DNA of 5,822 nt. Source: SZUA-442 sp051011415 (GTDB taxonomy: Bacteria; Actinomycetota; Acidimicrobiia; Spongiisociales; UBA5794). This document shows positions 1 to 5,448 of this stretch, in pieces; positions within the stretch are counted from its first letter, which is position 1, and each line of letters begins with the position of its first letter. The stretch covers positions 1 through 5,822 of the forward strand of contig JBPCTY010000063.1 in NCBI GenBank assembly GCA_051011415.1, given 5' to 3'. The position numbers and the translations under genes are program-made. The notes beneath the pieces were generated by a model. That model was not told where the DNA came from, ran no database searches, and saw only the letters and a program-made list of their open reading frames with translations.

Positions 1-290
1 ATGAAGAAGCCGAGAAGCCCATAGACGATCGCGTTGTTGCGGTTCTCGTTGAAGGCCCTCATGTTGAAGCTGAGACCTGCGAGGAACATGAGGTAGAGGA
101 TTCCGATCGCACCAAGATCGGTGACCAGGCCACCTGCCTCCAGCCACCCGAGCATGAATGGCCCAAAGATCATCCCGCCTGCGATGAGGCCGATGAGGCC
201 CGGGATTCTGAAACGTTCGGCGATCACCGGCCCGAACACGATCACAAGCAGCAGAACCAGCAGTGTCGCTTCAACTGACCCAACAACCAC
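1..290 (-). CDS. CPA2/Kef-type cation:proton antiporter, N-terminal part (runs off left edge)
   Basis: This is the first 96 codons of an integral membrane transporter of the monovalent cation:proton antiporter-2 family (KefB/KefC and NapA-like), which would exchange Na+ or K+ for H+ across the cytoplasmic membrane. Visible segments, numbered from the GTG start, are a first hydrophobic helix at about 9-24, a second at about 30-49 containing the family pattern IPGLIGLIAGGMIFGP, a third at about 58-75 (LGAIGILYLMFLAGL), and the start of a fourth from about 87. The GTG at 290-288 is preferred because a perfect AGGAGG lies 9 nt upstream (305-300). An in-frame ATG at 320-318 would add ten charged residues and places that Shine-Dalgarno inside the gene. 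The usual GLE after the third helix reads GLS here (S74). The gene is divergent from mmsA. The C-terminal part, including any TrkA-N domain, is outside the window, so subfamily and ion are unknown. Confidence 0.85.
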   Translation of the reverse strand, partial: MVVGSVEATLLVLLLVIVFGPVIAERFRIPGLIGLIAGGMIFGPFMLGWLEAGGLVTDLGAIGILYLMFLAGLSFNMRAFNENRNNAIVYGLLGFF

Positions 291-299
291 GCTGGGTGC

Positions 300-305
300 C
301 CTCCT
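300..305 (-). promoter_or_regulatory. Ribosome binding site of the antiporter gene
   Basis: Read on the minus strand this is AGGAGG, a full Shine-Dalgarno match, followed by a 9-nt spacer to GTG at 290-288. It decides the start in favour of the GTG over the upstream in-frame ATG at 320-318. Confidence 0.7.
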
Positions 306-323
306 CGTTGTTCGGTGCATCCT

Positions 324-349
324 GACACATCACGGATCACTGGTGTGTC
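324..349. promoter_or_regulatory. Interrupted palindrome, candidate regulator operator
   Basis: The left arm GACACATCA (324-332) and right arm TGGTGTGTC (341-349) pair at 8 of 9 positions across an 8-nt spacer. The site lies between two divergent genes, where an operator for a dimeric TetR- or GntR-type regulator is often found. A third copy of the right arm with one change, TGGTGTCTC, lies at 370-378, just before the candidate -10 of mmsA. The symmetry is read directly from the sequence; binding by a regulator is inference, and no regulator gene is in the window. Confidence 0.45.
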
Positions 350-409
350 CTGTTATGCCGAAGGCGGTCTGGTGTCTCTCTATCATGAACACCGATTCGC
401 AACAGCCGC

Positions 410-414
410 GGGAG
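410..414 (+). promoter_or_regulatory. Ribosome binding site of mmsA
   Basis: GGGAG lies 5 nt upstream of ATG 420. It supports that codon as the start, at the point where similarity to the family begins, rather than the upstream in-frame ATG at 315. Confidence 0.5.
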
Positions 415-419
415 TCTCG

Positions 420-1913
420 ATGCAGACGATCAATCATTGGATCAACAACGACACAGCAGCATCAGTGTCTGGGCGCACAGGCCCTGTGTTCAACCCAGCG
501 ACGGGAGAACAACAGGCGGAGGTCGCAATGGCCTCAGTCGAAGAGGTTGACTCTGCCGTCAGCGCTGCACGGAAGGCGTTCGAAGAGTGGCGCGGCACTC
601 CGGTGGTGCGACGCCAGCGGATCATGTTTGCGTATCGAGAGATCCTCTCGAAGCGCGGCAACGAAATCGCTGCAGCGATCACCTCCCAGCACGGCAAGAC
701 CCTCCCAGATGCCGCGGGAGAGATGCAGCGAGGGCTTGAAGTCGTTGAGTACGCGTGTGCGATCCCTGAGCTTCTGAAGGGCGAATACTCGGAGCAGGTC
801 TCAACTGGTGTTGACACGTATTCCGTCCGTCAGCCGCTCGGTGTCGTGGCCGGAATCACGCCTTTCAACTTCCCTGCGATGGTGCCAATGTGGATGTATC
901 CGATGGCGATCGCCTGTGGCAACACCTTCGTGCTGAAGCCATCTGAGAAGGACCCCGGGCCGGCCATGCTGGCAGCTGAGATGTTCGCTGACGCTGGACT
1001 TCCCGAAGGTGTCCTGAACATCGTCCACGGTGACAAGGTCGCTGTCGACCGACTCTTGGAGCACCCTGACGTTTCCGCAGTGTCATTCGTTGGCTCGACG
1101 CCGATCGCACGCTACGTACATGAAACCGCCACGAAGAACGGGAAGCGGACGCAAGCACTTGGTGGCGCCAAGAACCACATGATCGTGCTGCCAGATGCAG
1201 ATATGGACCTGGCTGCTGATGCTGCCGTCAGCGCTGGGTACGGCTCAGCAGGCGAACGGTGCATGGCGATTTCGGTGATCGTCGCCGTTGGGGACGCTGC
1301 AGACAAGCTGATGCCAAAGATCATCGAGCGCACACGCAAGCTGACGATCGGTCCAGGCAATGCCGCAAGTTCCGAGATGGGACCGCTCATCACCGGCCAG
1401 CACAGGGACACTGTCTCGGGATACGTCGACACCGGCGAGGCCGAAGGTGCAGCGGTCGTGCTTGACGGCCGCGGACTCGAAGTCGATGGAAACGAGGAAG
1501 GCTTCTTCCTCGGTGCGACACTCCTCGACAACGTGACACCGGACATGAAGGTCTACAAAGACGAGATATTCGGGCCGGTGCTCTCGGTGGTCCGTGTGGA
1601 CCACTACGAGGATGCGATCGCGATGATCAACGACAACCCGTACGGCAACGGCACAGCGGTGTTCACCAACGATGGCGGAGCCGCTCGAAAGTTCCAGAAC
1701 GAGATACAGGTTGGGATGGTTGGCATCAATGTCCCGATCCCTGTGCCTCTGTCCTTCTACAGCTTCGGGGGCTGGAAGGACTCGATCTTCGGAGACCATG
1801 ACATATACGGCCCGGAGAGCATTCGCTTCTACACCAGGTCAAAGACCGTGATCACCCGATGGCCGGACCCTGTCCATCGTGGCGTCGACCTAGGGTTCCC
1901 GACTAGTGACTGA
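420..1913 (+). CDS. mmsA: Methylmalonate/malonate-semialdehyde dehydrogenase (CoA-acylating)
   Basis: This aldehyde dehydrogenase superfamily enzyme oxidises methylmalonate semialdehyde or malonate semialdehyde with NAD+ and CoA, with loss of CO2, to propionyl-CoA or acetyl-CoA. It serves valine/thymine or beta-alanine/inositol breakdown in the cytoplasm. It has 497 residues from ATG 420, the usual family length. Visible motifs are PFNFP with the oxyanion-hole Asn at N150, the nucleotide-binding KPSE at K173, the catalytic cysteine C281 in GERCMA, and DEIFGP at 381-386. In place of LELGGK with its general-base Glu there is LGGAKNH (247-253), which is diagnostic of the CoA-dependent MMSDH group. 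ATG 420 is chosen because MQTINHWI is the normal N-terminus and a GGGAG precedes it. The extension back to 315 would overlap the antiporter leader and looks like non-coding sequence. The downstream nitroreductase gene overlaps its end by 8 nt. Methylmalonate and malonate preference cannot be told apart from the sequence. Confidence 0.95.
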   Translation: MQTINHWINNDTAASVSGRTGPVFNPATGEQQAEVAMASVEEVDSAVSAARKAFEEWRGTPVVRRQRIMFAYREILSKRGNEIAAAITSQHGKTLPDAAGEMQRGLEVVEYACAIPELLKGEYSEQVSTGVDTYSVRQPLGVVAGITPFNFPAMVPMWMYPMAIACGNTFVLKPSEKDPGPAMLAAEMFADAGLPEGVLNIVHGDKVAVDRLLEHPDVSAVSFVGSTPIARYVHETATKNGKRTQALGGAKNHMIVLPDADMDLAADAAVSAGYGSAGERCMAISVIVAVGDAADKLMPKIIERTRKLTIGPGNAASSEMGPLITGQHRDTVSGYVDTGEAEGAAVVLDGRGLEVDGNEEGFFLGATLLDNVTPDMKVYKDEIFGPVLSVVRVDHYEDAIAMINDNPYGNGTAVFTNDGGAARKFQNEIQVGMVGINVPIPVPLSFYSFGGWKDSIFGDHDIYGPESIRFYTRSKTVITRWPDPVHRGVDLGFPTSD

Positions 1914-2688
1914 CGGGCCAGACACGTCGCCAGCCGACATGACCAATCCCACGATCGATCTGATGGCCGCACACGTTTCCGTGCGCCGATTCACCGCCGA
2001 ACCGGTCAGCGACGAGATGGTTGACACCATTCTGGACGCCGCACGCCGGGCGCCGACGAGCAGCAACTGGCAGACCTACAGCATCGTGGTGGTTCGTGAC
2101 CAGGCGATAAAGCAAGACCTGTCGACCCTCGCCGGAGGCCAGGGACACGTTGCAGACAGCCAGGTGTTCTTCGTGTTCTGCGCAGACCTTCATCGGCTCA
2201 ACCAGGCCCACGCTGTGCATGGCACACAACATGCGCGGGGGCTTGAGCACACGCTGACCCCCATCGTTGACGCTGCAATCGTCGGCGAGGCAGCTCAGAT
2301 CGCAGCCGAGTCCTTCGGGCTTGGTGCCGTGATGGTTGGTGGTATTCGAAGCAACGCAGCTCAAGTGGCGCAAACGCTTGGCCTCCCACGCGAGGTATTC
2401 GGCGTCTACGGCATGAGCGTCGGTTGGCCTGCCACCGATCCGGCAGCCGGAGGACTCAAGCCACGGCTACCTGCAGACCTGGTGATTCACCGCGATCAGT
2501 ACAGCGACGATGGCGCGGCCGATCTCATCGCAGCCTATGACAACGCACTCGCTTCGTTCTATGAGTCGCGAGGGCGCAACGTTGCAGGAGACAACGCGTG
2601 GAGTCAGCCAGTCGCCCAGCGATCGACCGAACTCCGATACGCCACCCTCCGGGATGAGCTCGAGGGTCTTGGATTTGAGTTCGATTAG
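1906..2688 (+). CDS. NfsA-like FMN-dependent nitroreductase / NADPH oxidoreductase
   Basis: This 260-residue protein belongs to the nitroreductase fold family, NfsA/FRP group. These are soluble homodimeric FMN enzymes that use NAD(P)H to reduce nitro compounds, quinones or free flavin. The FMN-binding N-terminus is seen as HVSVRRF (23-29), followed by ARRAPTSSNWQ (46-56). The C-terminal NfsA signature KPRLP (185-189) is followed by a helical tail with an SRG motif and a Trp, as in NfsA. This length and tail separate it from the short (~200 aa) NfsB/RutE-type proteins. The GTG at 1906 overlaps the end of mmsA by 8 nt, with a weak AGGG (1892-1895) 10 nt upstream, so translational coupling is likely. 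ATG 1939 (residue 12) is an alternative that would leave a 25-nt gap; no strong Shine-Dalgarno favours it. The physiological substrate is unknown; the coupling suggests a link with semialdehyde metabolism, which is inference only. Confidence 0.88.
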   Translation: MTDGPDTSPADMTNPTIDLMAAHVSVRRFTAEPVSDEMVDTILDAARRAPTSSNWQTYSIVVVRDQAIKQDLSTLAGGQGHVADSQVFFVFCADLHRLNQAHAVHGTQHARGLEHTLTPIVDAAIVGEAAQIAAESFGLGAVMVGGIRSNAAQVAQTLGLPREVFGVYGMSVGWPATDPAAGGLKPRLPADLVIHRDQYSDDGAADLIAAYDNALASFYESRGRNVAGDNAWSQPVAQRSTELRYATLRDELEGLGFEFD

Positions 2689-2722
2689 CAGCTGAGCATC
2701 GGGCGTTCATCTTGCGTGGCGT

Positions 2723-2728
2723 TACGAT
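2723..2728 (+). promoter_or_regulatory. Candidate -10 element of a leaderless promoter for pepP
   Basis: TACGAT fits the actinobacterial TANNNT -10 pattern and lies 7 nt before ATG 2736, so transcription would begin at or next to the A of the start codon. No Shine-Dalgarno is visible before that ATG, which fits a leaderless message. No good -35 is seen at 2699-2705. The same TACGAT occurs before the DUF2200 gene at 5414-5419. Confidence 0.4.
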
Positions 2729-2735
2729 CGATCAC

Positions 2736-4178
2736 ATGACAAGTCGATTTGAAAAGCGCCGATCCGAATTCCTCTCCCAGCTTGGTGACACGGTTGCCAT
2801 CATCCCGGCCGGGAACGAACAGACCCGCAACGATGACGTCGACCATGCCTTCCGGCAGAACTCCGACTTCTTCTTCCTCACAGGGTTCACCGAACCTGAT
2901 GCTGTCGCGGTCTTTGACGCAGCCTCAGAGACGCCATACACCGTCTTCGTCCGACCGAAGGATCCGGAGATGGAAGCATGGAATGGCCGAAGGGCAGGTA
3001 CAGAAGGAGTAATCGACACCCACGGTGCCGATCGCGCCTTCACCGTCGACGAGCTTGGCCCCGAGCTTCGCAAGCATCTCGTCGGTCGTTCCGTGGTCGG
3101 CTACACACTCGGTTCACGGATCGATGCCACCGTGCTCGGTGCCCTGAACGCAGTTGACGCACACTCTGGGCGGATCGGCAGCCCAACGCCGTCACAGGTG
3201 GTGGACGTTCGTGAGATTCTTCGCGAAATGCGGCTCCTCAAGTCGCCAGCAGAGATCGACGCACTCAGAAAGGCCTGCCAGATAAGTGCTGCCGCCCACG
3301 CAGAAGCCATGCGGTTTGCGCGGCCAGGCATCACCGAACGTCAGGTCCAAGGCGCTATCGAGTACGTGTTCGCATCTATGGGGTCCGAGCGAGTTGGGTA
3401 TGGATCGATCGTCGCAGGAGGAGAGAACGCGGTGATTCTCCATTACGTCGAGAACGATCAGCCGCTGAACGACGGTGAGCTGCTCCTGATCGATGCCGGC
3501 GCGGAGTTCGAGCATCTCACCGCGGACATCACCCGTACCTTCCCCATCGGAGGGACCTTCACCGCACCACAAAGGGCGGTCTATGACCTTGTGCTGCACG
3601 CAGAGCGGGACGTCATCGACATATGCGCTCCAGGCACTCCGTACACCGACATGCATGACAAGGCGGTCGCCGTGTTGTCAGAAGGACTCGTCGAGCTTGG
3701 GCTCCTTCCCGGTTCAGCCGACGAGGTCGTGGCCAAGGGCTGGTACCGAGAATTCTTCTTCCACGGCACCGGCCACTGGCTCGGCATCGACGTGCACGAC
3801 GCGGGAAGCTATCGGGTCGACGGCGTCGGCCGACCGATGGCACCCGGCATGGCGTTCACCGTTGAGCCGGGTCTGTACATCGCTCCGGAAAAGGTTTCAG
3901 TGTCGCTGTCGCACGACGAGTATGACGCTGATGCGGTCCTCGAGGAGTCGTTCAGGCTTGGTGCATCAGCAGCGAAGGCGGCCCGCAAGGAAAGGGCCGA
4001 GGAAGCAGGGGCCATGGATTTCGATGTACCGGCAGAATTCCTCGGCATCGGCGTCCGTATCGAGGACGACATCCTCATCACTGAAGACGGCTTCGAGAAC
4101 ATGAGCTCAGACGTACCGGTCGATCCAGACGAGATCGAGGCATTGTGTGCCGAGGAATCCTCGATCCCTGTCTTCTAG
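2736..4178 (+). CDS. pepP: Xaa-Pro aminopeptidase P (peptidase M24B)
   Basis: This cytoplasmic dinuclear-metal (usually Mn2+) peptidase removes an N-terminal residue that precedes proline. It has 480 residues from ATG 2736. An AMP_N domain lies at about 1-135 and contains FRQNSDFFFLTGF. The pita-bread catalytic domain runs from about 170 to 465. All five metal ligands are present: D253 (IDAGAE), D264 (TADITRTF), H347 (HGTGHWLG), E377 (TVEPGLY) and E443 (RIEDD). The supporting histidines H343 and H354 are also present. Spacing between ligands matches E. coli PepP except between E377 and E443, which is 66 rather than 23 residues because of a charged, Ala/Glu/Arg-rich insertion at about 385-430. 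An in-frame TTG at 2712 would add eight residues and is less likely. The gene follows the nitroreductase by 47 nt on the same strand and may be read from the mmsA operon, from its own promoter, or both. No functional link with mmsA is evident. Confidence 0.95.
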   Translation: MTSRFEKRRSEFLSQLGDTVAIIPAGNEQTRNDDVDHAFRQNSDFFFLTGFTEPDAVAVFDAASETPYTVFVRPKDPEMEAWNGRRAGTEGVIDTHGADRAFTVDELGPELRKHLVGRSVVGYTLGSRIDATVLGALNAVDAHSGRIGSPTPSQVVDVREILREMRLLKSPAEIDALRKACQISAAAHAEAMRFARPGITERQVQGAIEYVFASMGSERVGYGSIVAGGENAVILHYVENDQPLNDGELLLIDAGAEFEHLTADITRTFPIGGTFTAPQRAVYDLVLHAERDVIDICAPGTPYTDMHDKAVAVLSEGLVELGLLPGSADEVVAKGWYREFFFHGTGHWLGIDVHDAGSYRVDGVGRPMAPGMAFTVEPGLYIAPEKVSVSLSHDEYDADAVLEESFRLGASAAKAARKERAEEAGAMDFDVPAEFLGIGVRIEDDILITEDGFENMSSDVPVDPDEIEALCAEESSIPVF

Positions 4179-4313
4179 GCGACGCAGTACCGACAGCCGG
4201 CTTCGTCGTGGGTAGTCCAGCGCTGACCAAGCGTATTCGGAGCGGGGCGAGATGTCCTTCTGTTCAGATCACAGGCACGACAACGGTCGCTGTCACCCAC
4301 ATCGCTACGAGTG
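4179..4313. other. Convergent intergenic gap, no clear terminator
   Basis: The 135 bp between the stop codons of pepP and the SDR gene hold no credible gene. A CGACG (4182-4186) and CGTCG pair around a long loop, and the 8-bp palindrome AGCCGGCT, are the only short symmetries noticed. Neither is followed by a T-run, so I do not call a Rho-independent terminator. Confidence 0.4.
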
Positions 4314-5264
4314 CTAGATGTTCCAGGTGTACCCAGTCTGCTCCTCGGATGTCTGCCACAGCCGTTCCATCACCGGCTTGTCATAGGCGAAGGGTTCGAG
4401 CGTTCCCTTTCCGACCGGGCCGACCCATTCGTTCCTACCGGTGGGGCCGTACAGCTCCCTGAGGCCCAAACCGGGCTCCGTCGCACACATCACCTGCGGG
4501 TAGGAGCCCTTCTCTGCGGACTGAACCATGGGCGACATGGCCATGAGCCTGAACATCACTCTCGTCGCGAGGTTGCCGCTGGTATCGATGAGGGAGGTAC
4601 GTGACGACCCGGGGTGACAGACATAGACCTTGACATCCTTCTGCGCTGCTTCGAGGCGATCCTGCAGCTCGTAGGCGAACATCATCTGGGCCAGCTTGCT
4701 CTGGGAGTATGTCTTGTTCTGGTGGTAGTTCTTGTCCCAGTTCATGTCATCGAACTGGATTGTCTTGATCCCCATCTTGTAGCCCAGGCTGGCGACCACA
4801 ACGATGCGGCCATTCGACTCCTCGATACGCTCGAAGAGCAGTCCACACAGGAGGAAGTGGCCATAGTGGTTTGTGCCGAGCATGCTTTCGAAGCCATCCA
4901 CAGTGAGCTTCTGCGTTGGCACCTGGGCGATTGCACCGTTGCAGATCAACGCATCGATAGCCGGAACCGTCTCGAGCACCTGCGCCGCCGCCTTCCGCAC
5001 TGAGTCAAGCTCGGCCAGATCCATGAGGATGAACGTGACATCGGCATCGGTGCCAAATTCCTGCTTCAGTGTTGCGATGGCAGCCTCCGACCGCTGGGCG
5101 TTGCGGTTCAACATCACCACGCTTGCACCCTTGGACAGGAACGTCCGCGCCGCCTCGAACCCCGTGCCGCTATTGGCACCGGTAATGAGATACGTCTTGC
5201 CTTCGAGCGAATCGATTCGCTCAGGCGTCCACCCGTCGGGTCCGAAAGTTTGATCGGAAGCCAT
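4314..5264 (-). CDS. Short-chain dehydrogenase/reductase, retinol dehydrogenase / POR-like
   Basis: This 316-residue classical-fold SDR oxidoreductase has a substrate I cannot name. The Rossmann nucleotide-binding motif is TGANSGTG (28-35), with N53-R54 after the second strand, which favours NADP(H). DL at 82-83 contacts the adenine. The usual NNAG is replaced by CNGA (108-111). The catalytic tetrad is N132 (in GTNHYGHFLL), S159, Y186 and K190 (YSQSK). The long gap between Ser and Tyr, with an FDDMNW segment, and the C-terminal LW-x-x-SEE-x-TG motif are typical of the retinol dehydrogenase/WWOX/protochlorophyllide reductase-like branch. A true light-dependent POR is unlikely: the Tyr-Lys motif reads YSQSK rather than the usual POR YKDSK. 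ATG 5264-5262 is supported by AGGAG (5277-5273 on the minus strand) with an 8-nt spacer. The gene converges on pepP and diverges from the DUF2200 gene. It looks somewhat lower in GC and GATC than its neighbours, which could mark a separate origin. Confidence 0.9.
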   Translation of the reverse strand: MASDQTFGPDGWTPERIDSLEGKTYLITGANSGTGFEAARTFLSKGASVVMLNRNAQRSEAAIATLKQEFGTDADVTFILMDLAELDSVRKAAAQVLETVPAIDALICNGAIAQVPTQKLTVDGFESMLGTNHYGHFLLCGLLFERIEESNGRIVVVASLGYKMGIKTIQFDDMNWDKNYHQNKTYSQSKLAQMMFAYELQDRLEAAQKDVKVYVCHPGSSRTSLIDTSGNLATRVMFRLMAMSPMVQSAEKGSYPQVMCATEPGLGLRELYGPTGRNEWVGPVGKGTLEPFAYDKPVMERLWQTSEEQTGYTWNI

Positions 5265-5303
5265 TGGTCACACTCCTAGCGACGCCCGCCGTTCCGACGG
5301 GAA

Positions 5304-5323
5304 TTGTCCTCAAACTGGGACAA
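5304..5323. promoter_or_regulatory. Inverted repeat TTGTCC-N8-GGACAA, candidate operator
   Basis: Two perfect 6-bp arms are separated by 8 nt, about 40 bp before the SDR start. The site overlaps the expected transcription start of the SDR if its -10 is TACTCT at 5328-5323. The right arm, extended to GGACAAG, recurs at 5397-5403 upstream of the DUF2200 gene. Symmetry is seen directly; operator function is inferred. Confidence 0.4.
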
Positions 5324-5393
5324 GAGTATCTCCGGCCAGCAACCGCTACTGACAACCGCACCAGCTCACGAAACGCAGGCGCACCGTCGCACC

Positions 5394-5423
5394 TACGGAC
5401 AAGTACGGATCACTACGATCACT
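5394..5423 (+). repeat. Three 10-bp-phased TACG(G)A direct repeats
   Basis: TACGGA begins at 5394 and 5404 and TACGAT at 5414, so each unit is one helical turn apart. The last copy is also the best -10 candidate for the DUF2200 gene. GATCAC also occurs twice here, at 5408 and 5417. This could be a regulator site on one face of the helix or chance. Confidence 0.4.
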
Positions 5424-5438
5424 CTCAGATCAAATCGC

Positions 5439-5443
5439 GGAGG
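5439..5443 (+). promoter_or_regulatory. Ribosome binding site of the DUF2200 gene
   Basis: GGAGG with a 5-nt spacer precedes ATG 5449. It favours that start over the in-frame ATG at 5470, which is closer to the usual N-terminus of the family. Confidence 0.6.
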
Positions 5444-5448
5444 TTCGC

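Larger units (their letters stand above)
291..419. promoter_or_regulatory. Divergent control region between the antiporter gene and mmsA
   Basis: This 129-bp gap separates two divergent start codons and must hold the promoters of both genes. It contains a 26-bp interrupted palindrome (324-349), a further matching half-site (370-378) and a TANNNT-type -10 candidate for mmsA, TATCAT at 381-386. That -10 would give a leader of about 27 nt. No good -35 hexamer is visible at 16-18 nt spacing upstream. No convincing promoter for the antiporter was recognised. The frame of mmsA stays open across 315-419, but I do not consider that part translated. Confidence 0.55.
5265..5448. promoter_or_regulatory. 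Divergent control region between the SDR and DUF2200 genes
   Basis: This 184-bp gap must hold both promoters. It contains an inverted repeat TTGTCC-N8-GGACAA (5304-5323), a further GGACAAG at 5397-5403, and three TACG repeats at 10-bp spacing (5394, 5404, 5414). Candidate -10 elements are TACTCT on the minus strand (5328-5323) for the SDR, abutting the inverted repeat, and TACGAT (5414-5419) for DUF2200. No strong -35 was found at normal spacing for either. Confidence 0.5.

Noticed and set aside
315..419. N-terminal extension of mmsA from ATG 315
   Set aside because: The frame is open, but the 35 extra residues do not resemble the family, they cover the divergent control region and palindrome, and a Shine-Dalgarno sits before ATG 420 where the usual N-terminus begins.
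121..777. 218-codon plus-strand ORF
   Set aside because: It lies antisense to the antiporter and then in a wrong frame of mmsA; its product is rich in Ser, Arg, Thr and Pro with no family features.
1245..1799. 184-codon minus-strand ORF opposite mmsA
   Set aside because: It is antisense to well-conserved mmsA coding sequence, a common artefact of high-GC codon bias.
2712..2735. TTG start for pepP
   Set aside because: It adds eight residues without family similarity, lacks a ribosome binding site, and a -10-like TACGAT lies within it.
3493..4104. 203-codon plus-strand ORF inside pepP
   Set aside because: It is an out-of-frame reading of pepP, whose own frame carries all the metal ligands.
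4182..4212. Possible terminator hairpin after pepP
   Set aside because: The stem is only five pairs around a ~20-nt loop and has no T-run on either strand.
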